Of a stretch of 51,078 nt of DNA, positions 16,013 to 23,975 are shown in pieces. A program made the position numbers and the translations under genes. Origin of the DNA: Collinsella aerofaciens (GTDB lineage Bacteria; Actinomycetota; Coriobacteriia; Coriobacteriales; Coriobacteriaceae); NCBI RefSeq assembly GCF_015670795.1, contig NZ_JADPCJ010000016.1:1-51078 (forward strand), in the 5' to 3' direction. Each line of letters starts with the position of its first letter. The stretch's first letter is position 1. The notes under the pieces are model-generated. The model worked only from the letters and a program-made list of their open reading frames with translations, was not told the origin of the DNA and did not search any database.

Positions 16013-16133
16013 AGCTCCGGCCGCAGACTTGGCAGCGGGCTTCGTAGCCCTCGGTTGCAATGACGCGCTCGATTCCGCTGGTGAAGATGCGGCCCAGGTT
16101 TCTCTCATTGAGTTTGACCTTCGGTTTTGACAT
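15951..16133 (-). CDS. Small zinc-ribbon protein
   Basis: This 60-residue basic protein has a C-terminal CQVC...CPHC zinc ribbon (about residues 34-54). AAAGGAGGTGATT is a near-ideal ribosome site before the ATG at 16133. It is the only leftward gene in the early region, and its 3' end overlaps the convergent gene at 15800. A role in nucleic-acid binding is plausible but not shown. Confidence 0.7.
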   Translation of the reverse strand: MSKPKVKLNERNLGRIFTSGIERVIATEGYEARCQVCGRSFTLRPESMRCPHCGTGYRTR

Positions 16134-16199
16134 GTAATCACCTCCTTTCGCGTAAAGGGATGAACGCAAAGGAGTTTACGGGTTCGTGGGGACACGGAG

Positions 16200-16391
16200 A
16201 TGAATGAGATCAGACGGCTCCGCAAGAAGGCGGGACTCTCGCAGTTCAAGCTCGCGGTGAAGGCGGGCGTGACCGAGACGACGGTACGGAACTGGGAGCG
16301 CCGGGGGATAGCCGACGCGAAGTACGGGGCGGCCAAGCGGCTCGCGAGGGCGCTGGGCGTGCCCATGGAGGATCTGGAGGAAGAGGAATGA
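16200..16391 (+). CDS. XRE-family HTH protein
   Basis: This 63-residue protein is a single helix-turn-helix domain (IRRLRKKAGLSQFKLAVKAGVTETTVRNWERRG). It is the third XRE regulator of the switch region and could fine-tune the early operon. GACACGGAG precedes the ATG. Its stop overlaps the next start in ATGA. Confidence 0.8.
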   Translation: MNEIRRLRKKAGLSQFKLAVKAGVTETTVRNWERRGIADAKYGAAKRLARALGVPMEDLEEEE

Positions 16392-16537
16392 CCCGGGCGC
16401 TGCTGGCCTCGGCCGTCGTGATGAATGTCGCGGGGTGGCTCTGCATCGCGCAGGGCGCGCACCTGCTCGCGCGGGTGTGCTTTGCCGCGGCGCTGCCGTT
16501 CATCGCGGCGTGGGTGGTCGGGTCGCTCCGCGACTGA
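16388..16537 (+). CDS. Small membrane protein (49 residues)
   Basis: The ATG at 16388 overlaps the upstream stop (ATGA), giving translational coupling. The product is almost wholly hydrophobic, with two likely membrane segments (ALLASAVVMNVAGWLCIAQG and LARVCFAAALPFIAAWVVG), and ends GSLRD. The function is unknown. A GGCGGGCCCGCC palindrome follows the stop codon directly. Confidence 0.6.
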   Translation: MTRALLASAVVMNVAGWLCIAQGAHLLARVCFAAALPFIAAWVVGSLRD

Positions 16538-16556
16538 CGGCGGGCCCGCCACCGTC
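16534..16556. repeat. Palindromic repeat after small membrane gene, copy 1
   Basis: CTGACGGCGGGCCCGCC, with its flank CACCGTC, recurs almost unchanged at 16650-16672 after the next tiny gene. The stem-loop potential of GGCGGGCCCGCC suggests a transcript-end or stability element reused after each gene. Confidence 0.5.
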
Positions 16557-16584
16557 TCTTCGATTCCCTTCCAAGGAGGTTCCC

Positions 16585-16653
16585 ATGGGTTTCATTCTCG
16601 CACTTTCCTTCGCGTTCCTGTTCGGGGTCGGGCTCGGCCTCATGCGCCGCTGA
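16585..16653 (+). CDS. Tiny membrane protein (22 residues)
   Basis: MGFILALSFAFLFGVGLGLM followed by RR is a single hydrophobic helix with a positively charged end. An excellent AAGGAGG site lies six bases before the ATG, and the palindrome-bearing repeat of the preceding gene follows its stop. The ribosome site, clean stop and membrane-helix composition support a real microprotein. Its function is unknown. Confidence 0.5.
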   Translation: MGFILALSFAFLFGVGLGLMRR

Positions 16654-16750
16654 CGGCGGGCCCGCCCCCGTCGCGCCACGGGTTCCGTACCGCCCCATTC
16701 CGCGGGGCCCGCGGCGTGACGGGGCCGGACTCCCTACTTCCGGCCCATAT

Positions 16751-16784
16751 GGTGCCGCCGCCGACTTGGCGGGGCGGCGGCACC
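16751..16784. repeat. Strong hairpin in the early-operon leader
   Basis: GGTGCCGCCGCC and GGCGGCGGCACC form a perfect 12-bp stem with a 10-base loop in the 222-bp gap before the gene at 16876. There is no T-run. It may attenuate or stabilise the transcript. The rest of the gap shows nothing I can name. Confidence 0.6.
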
Positions 16785-16875
16785 GCTCCCTTTGGCGGGG
16801 GAGCGCCCTCCGGCTGCGCCATCTGGTGCGGCCCTCCGGCAAGGGATTGGCTCATACGAATGAAAGGAGAAGGCC

Positions 16876-17106
16876 ATGTGGATGTCTATAGCCAAGGGCG
16901 CGAAATACGCCTGCTGCGACAGCATCACCTTCCGCGCGATGGTCATGCAGGGCGTGATACCGCGCTACCCGTCGCTCAACCCCAACAGCTCGCGCGAGGT
17001 GGTGAGCAGCGAGGACATCGACGCCGCCATCAAGGCGCGCGGCGCGGTGCCGGCGCTGCCGTCGCCCGACTGCGTGCCGGCGCGACGTCCGAGGCGGGTG
17101 GCGTGA
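16876..17106 (+). CDS. Hypothetical early protein, possible excisionase-like DNA-binding fold
   Basis: This 76-residue protein has a pattern like a MerR/excisionase helix-turn-helix (SITFRAMVMQGVIPRYPSL...VSSEDIDAAIKARG), followed by a basic Pro/Arg tail. AAAGGAGAAGG precedes the ATG. If it is an excisionase it would help one of the two tyrosine recombinases, but the assignment is by pattern only. Confidence 0.6.
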   Translation: MWMSIAKGAKYACCDSITFRAMVMQGVIPRYPSLNPNSSREVVSSEDIDAAIKARGAVPALPSPDCVPARRPRRVA

Positions 17107-17264
17107 TGGGCGACCTGGTCTGGGAGGCGGGCTGCCGCCTCGGCGCGTGGTGGGACTCGCTTCCCGAGCGCGTGCGCAGCGTCGTGTGCGCCGTGGCGCT
17201 CATCGGCCTGATCGCCGTGGCCGGCGCCATCGAGGGGACCGCCCCGAGCGGGATGTACTACTAG
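17106..17264 (+). CDS. Small single-pass membrane protein
   Basis: This 52-residue protein has one hydrophobic helix (VVCAVALIGLIAVAGAI) after an amphipathic N-terminus. The ATG overlaps the preceding stop by one base (TGATG). No family recognised. Confidence 0.6.
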   Translation: MGDLVWEAGCRLGAWWDSLPERVRSVVCAVALIGLIAVAGAIEGTAPSGMYY

Positions 17265-17274
17265 GAGGTTTGAT

Positions 17275-18519
17275 ATGCAGTTTGAGAAGAGACAGGTTCG
17301 CCTGGGCGATATCCGCCCGAGCGGGCAGAACCCGCGCGAGGACTTCGGCGACATCGGCGCCCTGGCCCGCAGCATCGAGGCGACCGGCGGCGAGCCGCTG
17401 AACCCGCCCGTGGTCGTGGCGGACGGCAACGTGTTCCGTATCGTGGACGGCGAGCGCCGCTACCGCGCGCTGTCGTCGATCTACGGTGAGGACCGCGAGG
17501 TCTCCGCGCTGGTGGCGGAGAGCATGGACGAGGCAAACGAGCTCGTGGCCATGCTCGCCACCGACGACAAGCGCCAGCTGACCGAGGCCGAGCGCGCCCG
17601 CGGCGTGCAGCAGATGCTCGTGCTGGGCATCGACGAGCAGCGCATCGAGCGCGCGAGCCGCGCCACCGCCGGGCAGATCCGCGCTGCGCGCAGGCTGCGC
17701 GGTCGCATCGACGCGGGCGCGCAGGTGACGCTGGAGCAGCTCGAGGCCGCGAGCGCCTTCGAGGACGAGAAGGACATCGAGGCGGTCCTCGCCGCAGGTG
17801 ACGGCTGGGCGGGCAAGGCCGACGGCATCCGTCGCCGCATCGAGCGCGAGGAGGCCAAGGCGGAGGACTACGACGCCTTCGGTGACGCGGGCATCCCCGT
17901 GGTTAAGGAGAAGCCGGAAGGGTTCACCTACAAGGACTGGTCCCACGTCGGCCTCGCCGCCGAGAAGCTCGAGGGGAAGGAGTTTCCCGCCGGAACTGTC
18001 GCCGTGTGGGGCGGCAGCTACTGGGAGCTCTATGGGCCGAAGGCCGACGAGCCCGAGAAGACCGAGGAGGAGATCAGGGCCGAGCAGGAGGCCGCACGGG
18101 AGGCAGCGGCGCTCAAGGAACTGTACAGGAGCCTGATCGGCTTCGTGGCGTCCGGCGCCTTCGCCATGTCCAAGGACCTCATGATGGAGGTGCGCGTGGG
18201 CCGCGAGGACCCGCCCGCGCTGCTCGTGGCGATGGGCGGCGACAGCAACCCCGAGAACGAGGAGCGCTTCGGTGCCGTGCGCGACGAGTTCGCCCGCAAC
18301 CTCAAGGCGTGCAGGCCCAGCGAGTACGAGGCCGGCTGCTGGCTCATGGCGGCGGCCAAGGACATGGCCCAGCTCAACAACCGCTGGGGCGGCGACGACG
18401 CGGAGGCGTGGCTCGACCACTATGACATCTTCTGCTCCGCGGGCTTCGAGCCCGGCGAGGAGGACGTGTGGCTCATGGAGAGGGTTCAGGCGAGTTTCAA
18501 GGAGGAGAAGGATGAGTAG
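17275..18519 (+). CDS. ParB-like nuclease-domain protein
   Basis: This 414-residue protein has the N-terminal ParB/Srx fold (VRLGDIRPSGQNPREDFGDI...VFRIVDGERRYRALSSI, residues 8-70). A helical region that could be a ParB-type HTH (TEAERARGVQQML...) follows, then a long acidic C-terminus of unknown fold. The ERR motif of the CTP/DNA-binding box is intact. There is no ParA beside it, so plasmid-type partition is unlikely; a role in phage DNA metabolism or regulation is more probable. AGGAGG precedes the ATG and it overlaps the next gene by eight bases. Confidence 0.8.
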   Translation: MQFEKRQVRLGDIRPSGQNPREDFGDIGALARSIEATGGEPLNPPVVVADGNVFRIVDGERRYRALSSIYGEDREVSALVAESMDEANELVAMLATDDKRQLTEAERARGVQQMLVLGIDEQRIERASRATAGQIRAARRLRGRIDAGAQVTLEQLEAASAFEDEKDIEAVLAAGDGWAGKADGIRRRIEREEAKAEDYDAFGDAGIPVVKEKPEGFTYKDWSHVGLAAEKLEGKEFPAGTVAVWGGSYWELYGPKADEPEKTEEEIRAEQEAAREAAALKELYRSLIGFVASGAFAMSKDLMMEVRVGREDPPALLVAMGGDSNPENEERFGAVRDEFARNLKACRPSEYEAGCWLMAAAKDMAQLNNRWGGDDAEAWLDHYDIFCSAGFEPGEEDVWLMERVQASFKEEKDE

Positions 18520-18871
18520 CGAAGAGGACGAGAACTACGTCACGGTGACGGCGACGGCCAGGGGGCATGAGTGCTCCATCCTCTGCCGCGAGGCAATGGT
18601 GGCAACGGTGGGGGCGGACGGTGAGCCCGGCACATCGCTCCACGCCGGCACCTTCAACTCGAAGTCGATAAGGGTTCTCGCGGAAGCAGCCCTCTCGGAG
18701 CTGCTCTCTGCCGGAGTCCGCGCCGGCATCCCCATGGACGCCATGCGCATCGAGCTCGTCTACGCCGCGGTGCGCTGCGGATTCCCGGAGGAGGAAGAGC
18801 GGAGCGCGATCTACTACGACCTCGACATCGACATGGACGGGGAGACCGCCAAGGAGGAGAAGGATGAGTAG
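18512..18871 (+). CDS. Hypothetical early protein, tandem paralogue 1
   Basis: This 119-residue acidic protein begins MSSEEDENYVTVTATARGHE. It resembles the next gene product in its N-terminal beta region and in a central helix, and both genes start within the same GGAGGAGAAGGATGAGTAGC context, which suggests an old duplication. Function unknown. The start lies inside the end of the ParB-like gene. Confidence 0.7.
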   Translation: MSSEEDENYVTVTATARGHECSILCREAMVATVGADGEPGTSLHAGTFNSKSIRVLAEAALSELLSAGVRAGIPMDAMRIELVYAAVRCGFPEEEERSAIYYDLDIDMDGETAKEEKDE

Positions 18872-19220
18872 CGAGAAGAATGTCAGGGTGACGGTGGAGG
18901 CGTGCGGCGAGGTCCGCGCTTTCGAGTGCCGCTGCGCGACGGTCACGACCGTCAGCGGGGACAGCAGCGTGGACGCGTGTTTCGTGGGCGCGTCAAGCCC
19001 CCGCGATATCGCCACGCTCGCCGCCGCGGGCATCGACACGGTCATTGAGGCCCTCCGCCAGGTGGGCATTCCATACGGTCTCGCGCGCAAGCTCATGCTC
19101 GTCGCCGTGCTCGGCGCCGACCCCCACGGGCACGCCGACAGCGTCCAGACCCTCGACCTGGACGCGCGCAGGGAGATCCGCGACATGGCGGCGGAGCTCG
19201 GTGTCGATGCCGACATCTAG
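18864..19220 (+). CDS. Hypothetical early protein, tandem paralogue 2
   Basis: This 118-residue protein begins MSSEKNVRVTVEACGE and parallels the protein encoded just upstream. The ATG overlaps that gene's 3' end and the same ribosome site precedes it. The stop lies inside the start of the integrase gene, so three genes are chained by overlaps. Confidence 0.7.
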   Translation: MSSEKNVRVTVEACGEVRAFECRCATVTTVSGDSSVDACFVGASSPRDIATLAAAGIDTVIEALRQVGIPYGLARKLMLVAVLGADPHGHADSVQTLDLDARREIRDMAAELGVDADI

Positions 19221-20400
19221 CGAGCGCCGGGCGGTCGTGCAGCGCGGGGCGGACGGGCGCTGGTTCGCTCGCCCCTACATGGGCACCGACCGCGTGACCG
19301 GCAGGCGGATCAGACCGTACAGGTCGTGGGACGCGGATCTGACGCGCGAGCAGGCGCAGGTGGAGTGCGACAGGTGGGCGGCCACGTTCGACCCTTCCTC
19401 CGCGCGCAACAGTTCCAAGCGCCTGTCCTCGATGCTCGAGACTTACATCTCGGACCCCGTCAACGGCCTGTCCGACAACTCGGTGGCCACGTACCGCAGC
19501 GTGGTAAGGACGATGGTGGAGCCGACCATCGGCCGGCTGCCCTACGACCAGCTTGAGCCCTGGGACGTGTCGGCGGCGTACCGCATGCTGCTCGCCCCCA
19601 GGAGCGGCAAGGGGCTGTCGCCCAAGACGCTGCTCAAGATGCACGCGCTGCTCAAAGGTGCCTACCGCTCGTGGCGACCGGCGTTGGGCCGGGACATCAT
19701 GCTCGACGTGCCCGCGCCCTCGCCCGACCCCGTGGAGCCCTTCGCGCTGTCCGAGCTCGACACCGACGAGCTCTCCCGGGCGCTGGTCTCCGCCATGTCC
19801 TCGCGATCTGCCTCTGCCGCCAACATCTCGCGGCGCACCGAGGCCATGGCGGTCTACCTCGCCCTCAACACGGGCCTGCGCTGCGGGGAGATCTGCGGTC
19901 TGCAGCGCCGAGACTGGCGCCGCGCCCTGCACGACCTGCACGTGGCGGGGCAGGCGGTCGAGCACCCCGAGCTGCACCGGCAGGCCTACACCAAGGGCAG
20001 GCGCGTGCGCAACGTGTCGCTCGCCCCGGCGGTGGAGGCCCAGCTGCAGCGCCACCTCGAGTGGCAGGACACGTGGCTCTCGCGCAAGGGCCCGGCGGCG
20101 CTGGTGGTGACCTTCGGGCCAGCCGGCGCCATCGCGCGCCCGTCCACCGTGACGAGCCGCTTCAAGTCGCTCGTGAGGGGCCTGGGGCTGCCGGAGGAGA
20201 CGGTGTTCCATTCCCTGCGGCACACGCACGCCTCTTGGCTGCTCATGCACGGCTTCGACATGCGCACGGTGCAGGAGCGCCTGGGGCACGCCGACGTCAA
20301 GACGACGCTCGGCACCTACGGCTCGGTCATGCCGGGCCGTGACCAGGCCGCCGCCGCGGCCTTTACCGATTCGATCTGCGGAGGTGATACGGATGAATAA
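19207..20400 (+). CDS. Second tyrosine recombinase/integrase
   Basis: This 397-residue enzyme has a core-binding domain around residues 70-155. The catalytic residues are Arg225 (NTGLRCGEICGL), His335 and Arg338 (HSLRHTHASWLL), His361 (LGHADVKTT) and Tyr371. The ATG at 19207 is the most likely start, although a GTG at 19201 is also in frame. It is embedded in the early operon, rightward, 6 kb from the integrase beside the tRNA, and shows no close similarity to it beyond the catalytic motifs. It may be the excision enzyme, a resolvase, or a relic of recombination between two phages. Confidence 0.9.
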   Translation: MPTSSERRAVVQRGADGRWFARPYMGTDRVTGRRIRPYRSWDADLTREQAQVECDRWAATFDPSSARNSSKRLSSMLETYISDPVNGLSDNSVATYRSVVRTMVEPTIGRLPYDQLEPWDVSAAYRMLLAPRSGKGLSPKTLLKMHALLKGAYRSWRPALGRDIMLDVPAPSPDPVEPFALSELDTDELSRALVSAMSSRSASAANISRRTEAMAVYLALNTGLRCGEICGLQRRDWRRALHDLHVAGQAVEHPELHRQAYTKGRRVRNVSLAPAVEAQLQRHLEWQDTWLSRKGPAALVVTFGPAGAIARPSTVTSRFKSLVRGLGLPEETVFHSLRHTHASWLLMHGFDMRTVQERLGHADVKTTLGTYGSVMPGRDQAAAAAFTDSICGGDTDE

Positions 20401-21040
20401 CTTCAACTTCAACAGGGACTTCTACGAGGGCTGCCGCGCCCTGGGCGACAGGGAGGGCATGGCGCTCGCCTGGGCGATGCTGCGCTACGGCTACGAGGGC
20501 GTCGAGCCCAAGCTGAAGCCGACGACCATGGCGGCGTTCACCTTCGCAAGGGGCCGCATCGACGCCATGGTCAACGGCAGCCTTGGGGGTCTCAGGAGAG
20601 CGGCTAATGCAGGAGGTCAAGGGGGTAGCCAAGGGGGTAGTCAACCCAGTAGGCGAGAGGGTAGCCGACAGAAAGAGAAGGAGAAGGAGATAGCCCTAGC
20701 GGGCTATAGCGCGGCCCGCCAAGCGCCCGATGGCTTCGAGCCCCCGTCGGCCGAGGACGTGGAGGCGTACTTCGCCGCCAACTGCCTCCGGGGCGACGCC
20801 CGCCAGTTCTTCGACCACTACGCCGCGCAGGGCTGGACGCTGCCGAGCGGCCTGCCCGTGACCGACGTGTGGGCGCTCGCCCGCAACTGGAGCCGCAAGC
20901 AGGTCGGCTTCGATGCCGACCGCAAGGCACGGGGCGGGCAGACCTCGCAGGAGGTCGAGCGTGCCTCCGTGTGGCAGCCCGTGAAGACCGATGACGAGCT
21001 CATAGCCGAGCTCGAGCGCCAGATAGCGGAGGCGTCATGA
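20393..21040 (+). CDS. DUF6291-like phage protein (putative replication-associated)
   Basis: This 215-residue protein has an N-terminal region (FNRDFYEGCRALGDREGMALAWAMLRYGYEGVEPKL...AAFTFARGRIDAM) that fits the DUF6291 pattern of small helical phage proteins found near replication genes. A Gly/Ser/Gln spacer containing GGSQGGSQ follows, then a C-terminal domain (AEDVEAYFAANC...QFFDHYAAQGWTLPSG...DVWALARNW) like the C-termini of phage replisome organisers. It overlaps both neighbours. It is the best candidate for a replication initiator here, since no helicase, primase or polymerase is seen. Confidence 0.65.
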   Translation: MNNFNFNRDFYEGCRALGDREGMALAWAMLRYGYEGVEPKLKPTTMAAFTFARGRIDAMVNGSLGGLRRAANAGGQGGSQGGSQPSRREGSRQKEKEKEIALAGYSAARQAPDGFEPPSAEDVEAYFAANCLRGDARQFFDHYAAQGWTLPSGLPVTDVWALARNWSRKQVGFDADRKARGGQTSQEVERASVWQPVKTDDELIAELERQIAEAS

Positions 21041-21378
21041 TCACCCTCATGGAGATGCTCAGGAACGAGAAGGCCGACCCCGCCCACGGCCGCCCGCTCG
21101 ACATAACGCGCATCTACATGGCGAACGTCATGTCGAGCAGGGAGGCCGTTCTGCTGGCCAAGAAACAGAAGCTTGCCGCGGCGCGTGCCAGCCGGAAGCA
21201 GAAGGCCGACCTGTACGAGGACATCGCCAAGCTCGCGCGCGGCAAGGAGCCGAGCTGGAGGTATGCCAAAAGTGTGCCAACGGCGGCGGGTCAGCTGGGC
21301 CAGCAGGCGATGGGGTTCCCGCCGCTAGACGGTGGAGACGGCGCCGGCGGGGGAGCCCCCGGCGCAAAGAACACCTAA
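21037..21378 (+). CDS. Hypothetical early protein
   Basis: This 113-residue protein has a basic helical middle (AVLLAKKQKLAAARASRKQKADLYEDIAKLARG) and a Gly-rich tail. It overlaps the previous gene in ATGA. In position it resembles the small loader-like proteins often found after replisome organisers, but no family match can be claimed. Confidence 0.6.
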   Translation: MITLMEMLRNEKADPAHGRPLDITRIYMANVMSSREAVLLAKKQKLAAARASRKQKADLYEDIAKLARGKEPSWRYAKSVPTAAGQLGQQAMGFPPLDGGDGAGGGAPGAKNT

Positions 21379-21406
21379 TTCTTTTGAGATTGAGAGGAGA
21401 GAGGTT

Positions 21407-21778
21407 TTGACCGAGATCTCAGCGGTGATGAGGGCCTACCGAGACGCCCTCGACAGGCACCGGATTCCCTGGGCCGACGACACGCAGGACACGGGGCCGG
21501 TGGGCGGCTACCGGATGCGAATCGAGCGCACCAAGACCATCCTGGACGAGCACGAGGTGAGCGTGATCTGGGGCTACCAGTGCCTGCCCGTGGACGAGCC
21601 CGGCGATTCCGCCGGCGCCGGCGAGGAGACCGAGATGAAGGTCCTGACCGTCGGCATAACCGACGGCTATCCCGACTACCTGGAGGTCATGTACGACCCG
21701 ATCAGCGCGGATCCGTTTGTGGCCGCGCCCGGCGACATCCTCGCGGAGGTCTTCGGCGTGAGGGGAGGGTCGCGATGA
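21407..21778 (+). CDS. Hypothetical early protein
   Basis: This 123-residue acidic protein is of unknown function. I favour the TTG at 21407 because GAGGAGAGAG precedes it. A longer frame from 21332 would overlap the upstream gene by 47 bases. It contains no recognised motif. Its end overlaps the next start by four bases. Confidence 0.55.
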   Translation: MTEISAVMRAYRDALDRHRIPWADDTQDTGPVGGYRMRIERTKTILDEHEVSVIWGYQCLPVDEPGDSAGAGEETEMKVLTVGITDGYPDYLEVMYDPISADPFVAAPGDILAEVFGVRGGSR

Positions 21779-21981
21779 GCTACGTGTGCGGACCCGCCGA
21801 CTGGATCGACCTCGCCATCGGCAGGCTCGAGGACGCCAAGAGGTCGCTCAGGGAGTGCGACAGGCTGCGACAGGGGTGCGACATCTGCGATGAGCTGCGC
21901 CAGGCGAGGCGATGCCTCAACAAGGCGCTGATCATGGTCGCTCAGGAGAAGGAAATCGAGAAGGATTGGAGCACGAAATGA
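21775..21981 (+). CDS. Small Cys-containing helical protein
   Basis: This 68-residue protein has cysteines in CDRLRQGCDICDELRQARRC, set in a helical context. They may bind metal, but the spacing is unusual. It is coupled to both neighbours by ATGA overlaps. Confidence 0.6.
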   Translation: MSYVCGPADWIDLAIGRLEDAKRSLRECDRLRQGCDICDELRQARRCLNKALIMVAQEKEIEKDWSTK

Positions 21982-22553
21982 GCGACAGGAACGAGTGGTT
22001 CAAGGACGTTAAGAGGCTCGTGCAGAGCCTCGAAGTCGAGACCGTGGAAGACCCCTTCGCGTGGCCGACCGTCACGAGCGTCGCAGATGGGGAGGATGTC
22101 CTGCACGCACTCGGGCTTCATCCGTCCCGCGATGTCTGCGGCATTGTGAACGTCGACATCGATGAGGTGTACGGACTCGTCCGGCGCATAGAGCCCGAGC
22201 CCGTCACGGGCTCCACATCGGACGGGTACCACACGTTCGACGAGCTCTACCACCACCGGGCGGTACTGTTCTCGGTGATCGTGGCCATGTTCCGCGGGCG
22301 CTCGTGGAAGTCGCTCCACCACCATGACGGGACGATGTACGACGGCATGTTCATCGTGGGCATCGACACGCCCGCCGGCCCCGCCACCTACCACTACGAC
22401 GTCGAGCCGTACTGGGACATGTTCCCGTGCAGGGTGCTCGACCGAGCGCCCGAGTGGGACGGTCACACACCGGACGACGCTATCGAGCGCATCGGCACCC
22501 TGAGGGACGTCCTGCAGGCAGAGGCCAAGGCCGAGAAGGGTGGTGACGAGTGA
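21978..22553 (+). CDS. Hypothetical phage protein with WDGHTPDD motif
   Basis: This 191-residue protein has a central segment FRGRSWKSLHHHDGTMYDGM and a C-terminal EWDGHTPDDAIERI. I recall similar WDGHTP-type endings in other phage and integrative-element proteins of unknown role. It is a soluble, acidic protein and overlaps its neighbours. Confidence 0.6.
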   Translation: MSDRNEWFKDVKRLVQSLEVETVEDPFAWPTVTSVADGEDVLHALGLHPSRDVCGIVNVDIDEVYGLVRRIEPEPVTGSTSDGYHTFDELYHHRAVLFSVIVAMFRGRSWKSLHHHDGTMYDGMFIVGIDTPAGPATYHYDVEPYWDMFPCRVLDRAPEWDGHTPDDAIERIGTLRDVLQAEAKAEKGGDE

Positions 22554-22987
22554 TGAGGGAACATTTCATAGTCGATAACTCCACGACGCCAGACTGGGAA
22601 GTGATTCCACTAGGCCCTGTCGACAAGGAGGGACGCAAGGTCTCCCTGTCGACCGCGACGCTCTTTGCGGACAGCGGCATGGAGCTCACGGTCCGGAGAT
22701 ATGAGTACCTGCTCGGCGCGGGCGTTTGGCGTGCCTGCTGCGATGAAGGGGTCGCGAGGGTGGACGATATGCACCTGATCCGCCCGGATACGTTCGGCGC
22801 CCTGATGAACGATATCGAAGCTGCTTTGGCCTGCCCTTCCAGCGAAGAACCGACGCACGCCTACAACGTTGTCTCCGGGATGTGCGATGCCTGCGCCGAC
22901 AGGTGCGGCGGCACGTTGTGCCAGTCGATGGCGCTCCACAACATCTGCAACCGCATTCACTCCCTGCTCGCGGGTGATGGCGAATGA
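22553..22987 (+). CDS. Hypothetical early protein with Cys-rich C-terminus
   Basis: This protein is about 144 residues long. The C-terminal quarter (SGMCDACADRCGGTLCQSMALHNIC) is cysteine-rich and may bind metal. A GTG one codon upstream (22550) is an equally good start because it would overlap the stop by four bases. Confidence 0.6.
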   Translation: MREHFIVDNSTTPDWEVIPLGPVDKEGRKVSLSTATLFADSGMELTVRRYEYLLGAGVWRACCDEGVARVDDMHLIRPDTFGALMNDIEAALACPSSEEPTHAYNVVSGMCDACADRCGGTLCQSMALHNICNRIHSLLAGDGE

Positions 22988-23247
22988 GCTGCTATTTCTG
23001 CGGCGGGTCCCACATCGCCTCCATCCACTCTGCCCCCGACCGTGGTGGCTGCAACTGGTCCGTGGGCTCCATGACGCTGATGCGCCGATACGACGGCGAG
23101 CCGATCGTCAGGGTCGAGCTGGATGCCAGCGTGATGCTAGACGTCTCGGTCAACGGCTCGTGCGGCGACTGTGTCAGCGCCGACGTGACGGCGGACGCCT
23201 ACATCGAGGACATCAAGTACTGCCCGTTCTGCGGAGAGGAGCTTTAA
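22984..23247 (+). CDS. Small zinc-ribbon protein
   Basis: This 87-residue protein has CYFCGG at the N-terminus and CPFCGEEL at the C-terminus, plus CGDC in the middle. It probably forms one or two zinc sites. It overlaps the preceding gene in ATGA and is directly followed by a GTG-initiated gene. Confidence 0.65.
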   Translation: MSCYFCGGSHIASIHSAPDRGGCNWSVGSMTLMRRYDGEPIVRVELDASVMLDVSVNGSCGDCVSADVTADAYIEDIKYCPFCGEEL

Positions 23248-23478
23248 GTGAACGAGAGCTATAAGGATTTGAAGGCATATCTGCTCAACGAGATCGCCGA
23301 GGACGCTCAAGACATGCTGAATGCGATCGGGGACAAGGATGTGGACGAGATCGATGACGAGGAAGTCCTCTGCTTCTGCCACAGCATCGCAACCACGATG
23401 ACTACGCTGGAGACCGTCGCCATGGTCGGCACGCTCGTGCCCTGGTTTCTGGAAAGTAATGGGTGTGAGGACAAATGA
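23248..23478 (+). CDS. Hypothetical acidic early protein
   Basis: This 76-residue acidic, helical protein is of unknown function. The GTG start directly follows the previous stop codon, with GGAGAGGAGC upstream as ribosome site. Confidence 0.55.
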   Translation: MNESYKDLKAYLLNEIAEDAQDMLNAIGDKDVDEIDDEEVLCFCHSIATTMTTLETVAMVGTLVPWFLESNGCEDK

Positions 23479-23975
23479 ACCGCAAGGACGTGACCGCCGA
23501 TCTGTCCGAGAAGGTGGCCAAGAAGCTCCGCAGGCAGTTCGCCATCGTCGCGCAGGAGGTCTGGGTCGATCCCGACCATAGGGTCGACTTCGTGGCGTTC
23601 TCTCCGGGCAGTGGAGGGCGGAATGCGGCGCTCGAGCACGGGAAATTCGTATTCGTCGAGGTCAAGTCGTGCATGGCGGACTTCAAGAGTGGCCACGGCC
23701 TCACGTTCCTCGGCGACGAGAACTGGCTCGTGTGTCCCCGGGACCTCGCACACGAGCTGTACGATGAGCGTCTCCTGCCGTTTGGCGTGCAGGTCTACTG
23801 CCCCGACAACGGCGGCGCCCTGCGGCTTACGTACGACCTTCGGATGCAAGCCGCGAAGAGCCTGAGGGAAGATTCGACACTCTGCCTGCTCTGGGCGATG
23901 CTGATGGACTCGTACTCGAGGTGGCGAACGACGTGGGATGTGTTCAACGAGACAGGAGAGAGTTATGACCTTTAA
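23475..23975 (+). CDS. PD-(D/E)XK nuclease-fold protein
   Basis: This 166-residue protein has the order Asp in HRVDFVAFSP, then FVFVEVKSCMADF (ExK) and a following helix. This fits a PD-(D/E)XK fold of the MmcB/VRR-like kind with all three catalytic positions kept. Its role in the phage may be recombination, repair or restriction evasion. It overlaps both neighbours by short stretches. Confidence 0.65.
   Translation: MNRKDVTADLSEKVAKKLRRQFAIVAQEVWVDPDHRVDFVAFSPGSGGRNAALEHGKFVFVEVKSCMADFKSGHGLTFLGDENWLVCPRDLAHELYDERLLPFGVQVYCPDNGGALRLTYDLRMQAAKSLREDSTLCLLWAMLMDSYSRWRTTWDVFNETGESYDL

Noticed and set aside
17275..18519. ParB-like protein as part of a plasmid-type partition system
   Set aside because: No ParA ATPase or parS-like repeats were seen near it, and the flanks are phage early genes.
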